Origin: an uncultured Rickettsiales bacterium | GTDB lineage: Bacteria; Pseudomonadota; Alphaproteobacteria; Rickettsiales; UBA1997 | Length of the DNA: 7,373 bases | Reading direction: 5' to 3' | Assembly: GCA_944390875.1 (NCBI GenBank) | Contig: CALXRO010000049.1 | Coordinates: forward strand, 1-7,373 | Part shown: positions 6,801 to 7,373 of the stretch, in pieces | How positions within the stretch are numbered: the stretch's first letter is position 1 | How the letters are laid out: each line of letters opens with the position of its first letter | Position numbers and translations under genes: made by a program | Notes under the pieces: generated by a model | Database searches by the model: none | What the model was told of the DNA's origin: nothing | Seen by the model: only the letters and a program-made list of their open reading frames with translations

Positions 6801-7373
6801 TCCCTTGAAAATTTATTTTTTACTTCATCAGTTAGTCCACTAAATATTTCAATTTTTATAGCATTTGGATTTGGTAAATATTTTAAATTATTTTTTTCAG
6901 CTATAGATAGTAGACATGCCTTATCTAATTTGGATATGGCTTCATCTGAGAGGTCTTTTATCTGATCTTCAGTTAAATATTGAAATAACACTCTACCATT
7001 CGTTATTATTTTATTTAATATATGGGAATTATTTAAATCTAATTTTGGTATAATGTATGATAAATTCTCTTTTTCATAATCTTTATTTTTCATTTTACTA
7101 AATAATATTTCTATTGATTCTTTAGGTATTTTTTTTATAAATTTCTTTTCTTTTTTTATAAGATTTATTTTAAAATCAACTGGCAATAGATCAAAAAATT
7201 TTTCGCCATTGATTTCTTTTTTTAATAAAATATTAAGTTCTTTTTCATTTATGTATTCACTAACAAAATCTGGAAATGCTTCTAATTCCTCTTTTTTTGT
7301 AATTGTCTCTAGTAAACCACTAAGATTACTGTCTGTAAGTGTACTAAATCCATCTATATTCAAACCGTAAGTA
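3821..7373 (-). CDS. Giant unrecognised repeat protein (5' end outside window)
   Basis: I do not recognise this protein. At least 1180 residues are visible counted from a TTG at 7361-7363, but the frame stays open through the codons before it (Thr-Tyr-Gly) to the right edge, so the true start probably lies outside. Residues about 125-510 hold degenerate repeats around [LI]-[TS]-x-E-Q-[AIV]-K-x-[LIF]-S-x-E-Q-[IL], clearest at 391-406, 419-434 and 466-482, suggesting a helical solenoid. Residues 511-800 are charged and mostly helical-looking. A moderately hydrophobic stretch (about 799-830, including SSVGVVMGTAFKAVAV) may touch membrane. It is followed by a very basic segment (852-885), an Asn-rich patch (887-930), a long charged coiled coil (about 938-995), a C-x-x-C pair (C999, C1002) and a roughly 48-residue tandem repeat (about 1044-1120). 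No signal peptide can be judged. A host-directed effector or scaffold role is possible but unproven. Confidence 0.92.
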   Translation of the reverse strand, partial: TYGLNIDGFSTLTDSNLSGLLETITKKEELEAFPDFVSEYINEKELNILLKKEINGEKFFDLLPVDFKINLIKKEKKFIKKIPKESIEILFSKMKNKDYEKENLSYIIPKLDLNNSHILNKIITNGRVLFQYLTEDQIKDLSDEAISKLDKACLLSIAEKNNLKYLPNPNAIKIEIFSGLTDEVKNKFSREQLLNLDKEHFNVAIEQNFVNIPRSFEEVKEFIKDENFPEHIAEYFITKIPKKDIISQINDIPNKYMFFITEENIKNLPKESAIQLARNNKLQYLSDIQLKNLNNLDLYNKYDINKLSGNLTEDQVKTQLKSLIESDKLQYLPKEVIGTITDKIIKDSGEDFIKQLSVETLDYLSAINGDGVVIANKKICAIDLNSIDIEKFKQLKPETIKNFSSEQIGNLDKIHLMEILPKMTKEQAKNISLEQFDTIYKEDKNYITSEIIAGLDPKIICEQDEFLKNLTKEQAKSLSREQISTIALFNKLSILSVDTLKKISKKIKLKDIQPGEIKKLHNEGKLNVLGHVFRDLDPTKLSEEELEIIRNTDFLIKNKNIKSKENNEFFNTGFFDDYVLDYKNINEIFDNCIEENNWQELRERTSKIFLDGKEKNIKNINGIIDDRVKKTKKDVFGYSDKIELLKIKLLVNNNDVSKIKEIYNKITDSVENLLNSPTFSPFEDVAKIKNLLSIANDNNFNSDLREKLFKQITNMTDQFEEKNFTNKGITPSNDMLKLRREIYVSYMDLLVNKYQDISIDNISSKNDSDLSLHEREFKTCIQKAEINDGISNSLKNSYDTYKMLGIGVLKRWLIAKFSSVGVVMGTAFKAVAVSMTKKEIDYNNELNAAISFDKNTLKKQRKKPISFYNKIRIFFSRILKPKRKIITNKQQNNIDALGYNNHIKYDNNKLLKKQFEKTKISKIDKIINNYKNNKTNIKSHAQNIHIELANLKIKAIEEEAKRKKLILNQKEVTNPVVDAKNKELEIQKIEKQKEKDINDVKCKLCKKLISSNKENLQKFDSYINAIEECKNKINNMYDYTSKDGITPIVKEIENSGKIHLNSDIVEDLAVSIENNLNNDDILPNLKQKNIEKVNPILEKETANGNLNIQDPKIAQNLATMLKAMDKFIATQMAISYASTVGLDAVRQKELEREKARINDMQQKLKENGTNHLAISSEQELRIY
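4004..4234 (-). repeat. Two-copy 48-residue repeat at the C-terminus of the giant protein
   Basis: Residues from 1044 (PIVKEIENSGKIHLNSDIVE, then DLAVSI) align with residues from 1092 (PILEKETANGNLNIQDPKIA, then QNLATML) with one residue of offset. Both follow P-I-[VL]-x6-G-x-[IL]-x-[LI], then a helix with L-A-x-x-[IL]. Start-to-start distance is 48 residues (144 bases). The copies have diverged strongly, so this is seen at protein level only. Confidence 0.5.
5804..6979 (-). repeat. Degenerate LTxEQ..LSxEQ repeat region in the giant gene
   Basis: Translated on the minus strand, the block [LIM]-[TSK]-x-E-[QT]-x-K-x-[LIF]-[SP]-x-E recurs. Examples start near residues 130 (TEDQIKDLSDEAI), 177 (LTDEVKNKFSREQL), 257 (ITEENIKNLPKESA), 308 (LTEDQVK), 391 (LKPETIKNFSSEQI), 420 (TKEQAKNISLEQF) and 467 (LTKEQAKSLSREQI). 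Spacings are irregular, often 40-50 residues or about half that, so old duplications with drift are likely. Two copies remain similar in DNA, around 5945-5975 and 6087-6115. An internal step of about nine residues pairs each T-x-E-Q with an S-x-E-Q. Confidence 0.7.

Noticed and set aside
6471..6965. A 164-residue plus-strand open frame inside the giant gene.
   Set aside because: It is antisense to a well-supported coding frame, has Ser/Phe/Leu-biased composition expected of a complement frame, and has no promoter or ribosome binding site.

Overview
The window is very AT-rich (roughly a quarter G+C by eye), uses the standard code with TAA stops, and carries genes of a Gram-negative bacterium. 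A porin-type outer-membrane protein with an alphaproteobacterial look, a MurB start that resembles rickettsial MurB, strong Lys/Asn/Ile codon bias and large lineage-specific repeat proteins together suggest an intracellular or host-associated member of the Rickettsiales. That assignment is an inference: there is no rRNA or other decisive marker here.

Layout, left to right. (1) Positions 1-101, minus strand: the first 33 codons of murB (peptidoglycan precursor synthesis), running off the left edge. Its ATG overlaps the porin stop codon (TAATG). (2) 101-1258, minus: a 385-residue secreted beta-barrel porin. (3) 1259-1375: short AT-only spacer with a weak candidate porin promoter. (4) 1376-2806, minus: an unrecognised 476-residue protein with two N-terminal membrane segments, a coiled coil, a basic amphipathic stretch, a long Asn-rich linker and a small C-terminal module containing DINGDG. 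(5) 2807-2999: a divergent intergenic region with a convincing promoter for the rightward gene, a fair promoter for the leftward gene, and a 25-bp GC-tipped dyad between them. (6) 3000-3824, plus: a DEDDy-type 3'-5' exonuclease of the PolB-exonuclease-like family. (7) 3821-7373, minus: a giant unrecognised protein of at least 1180 residues, convergent with the exonuclease and sharing its TTAA stop sequence. It is open to the right edge, so its true start lies outside the window.

The housekeeping content is ordinary: an envelope pair (porin and murB) and a DNA-repair-type nuclease. The unusual content is the two minus-strand unknowns on either side of the exonuclease. By eye they share a basic amphipathic segment followed by an Asn-rich linker, and a C-terminal module of the form G-x-[VLI]-...-P-K-x-x-A-x-x-[IL]-A-x-x-[IL], which is duplicated in the giant protein. 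I suggest they belong to one lineage-specific family, possibly host-interaction or effector-like, but nothing in the sequence proves a function. None of the four visible gene starts has a purine-rich Shine-Dalgarno sequence.
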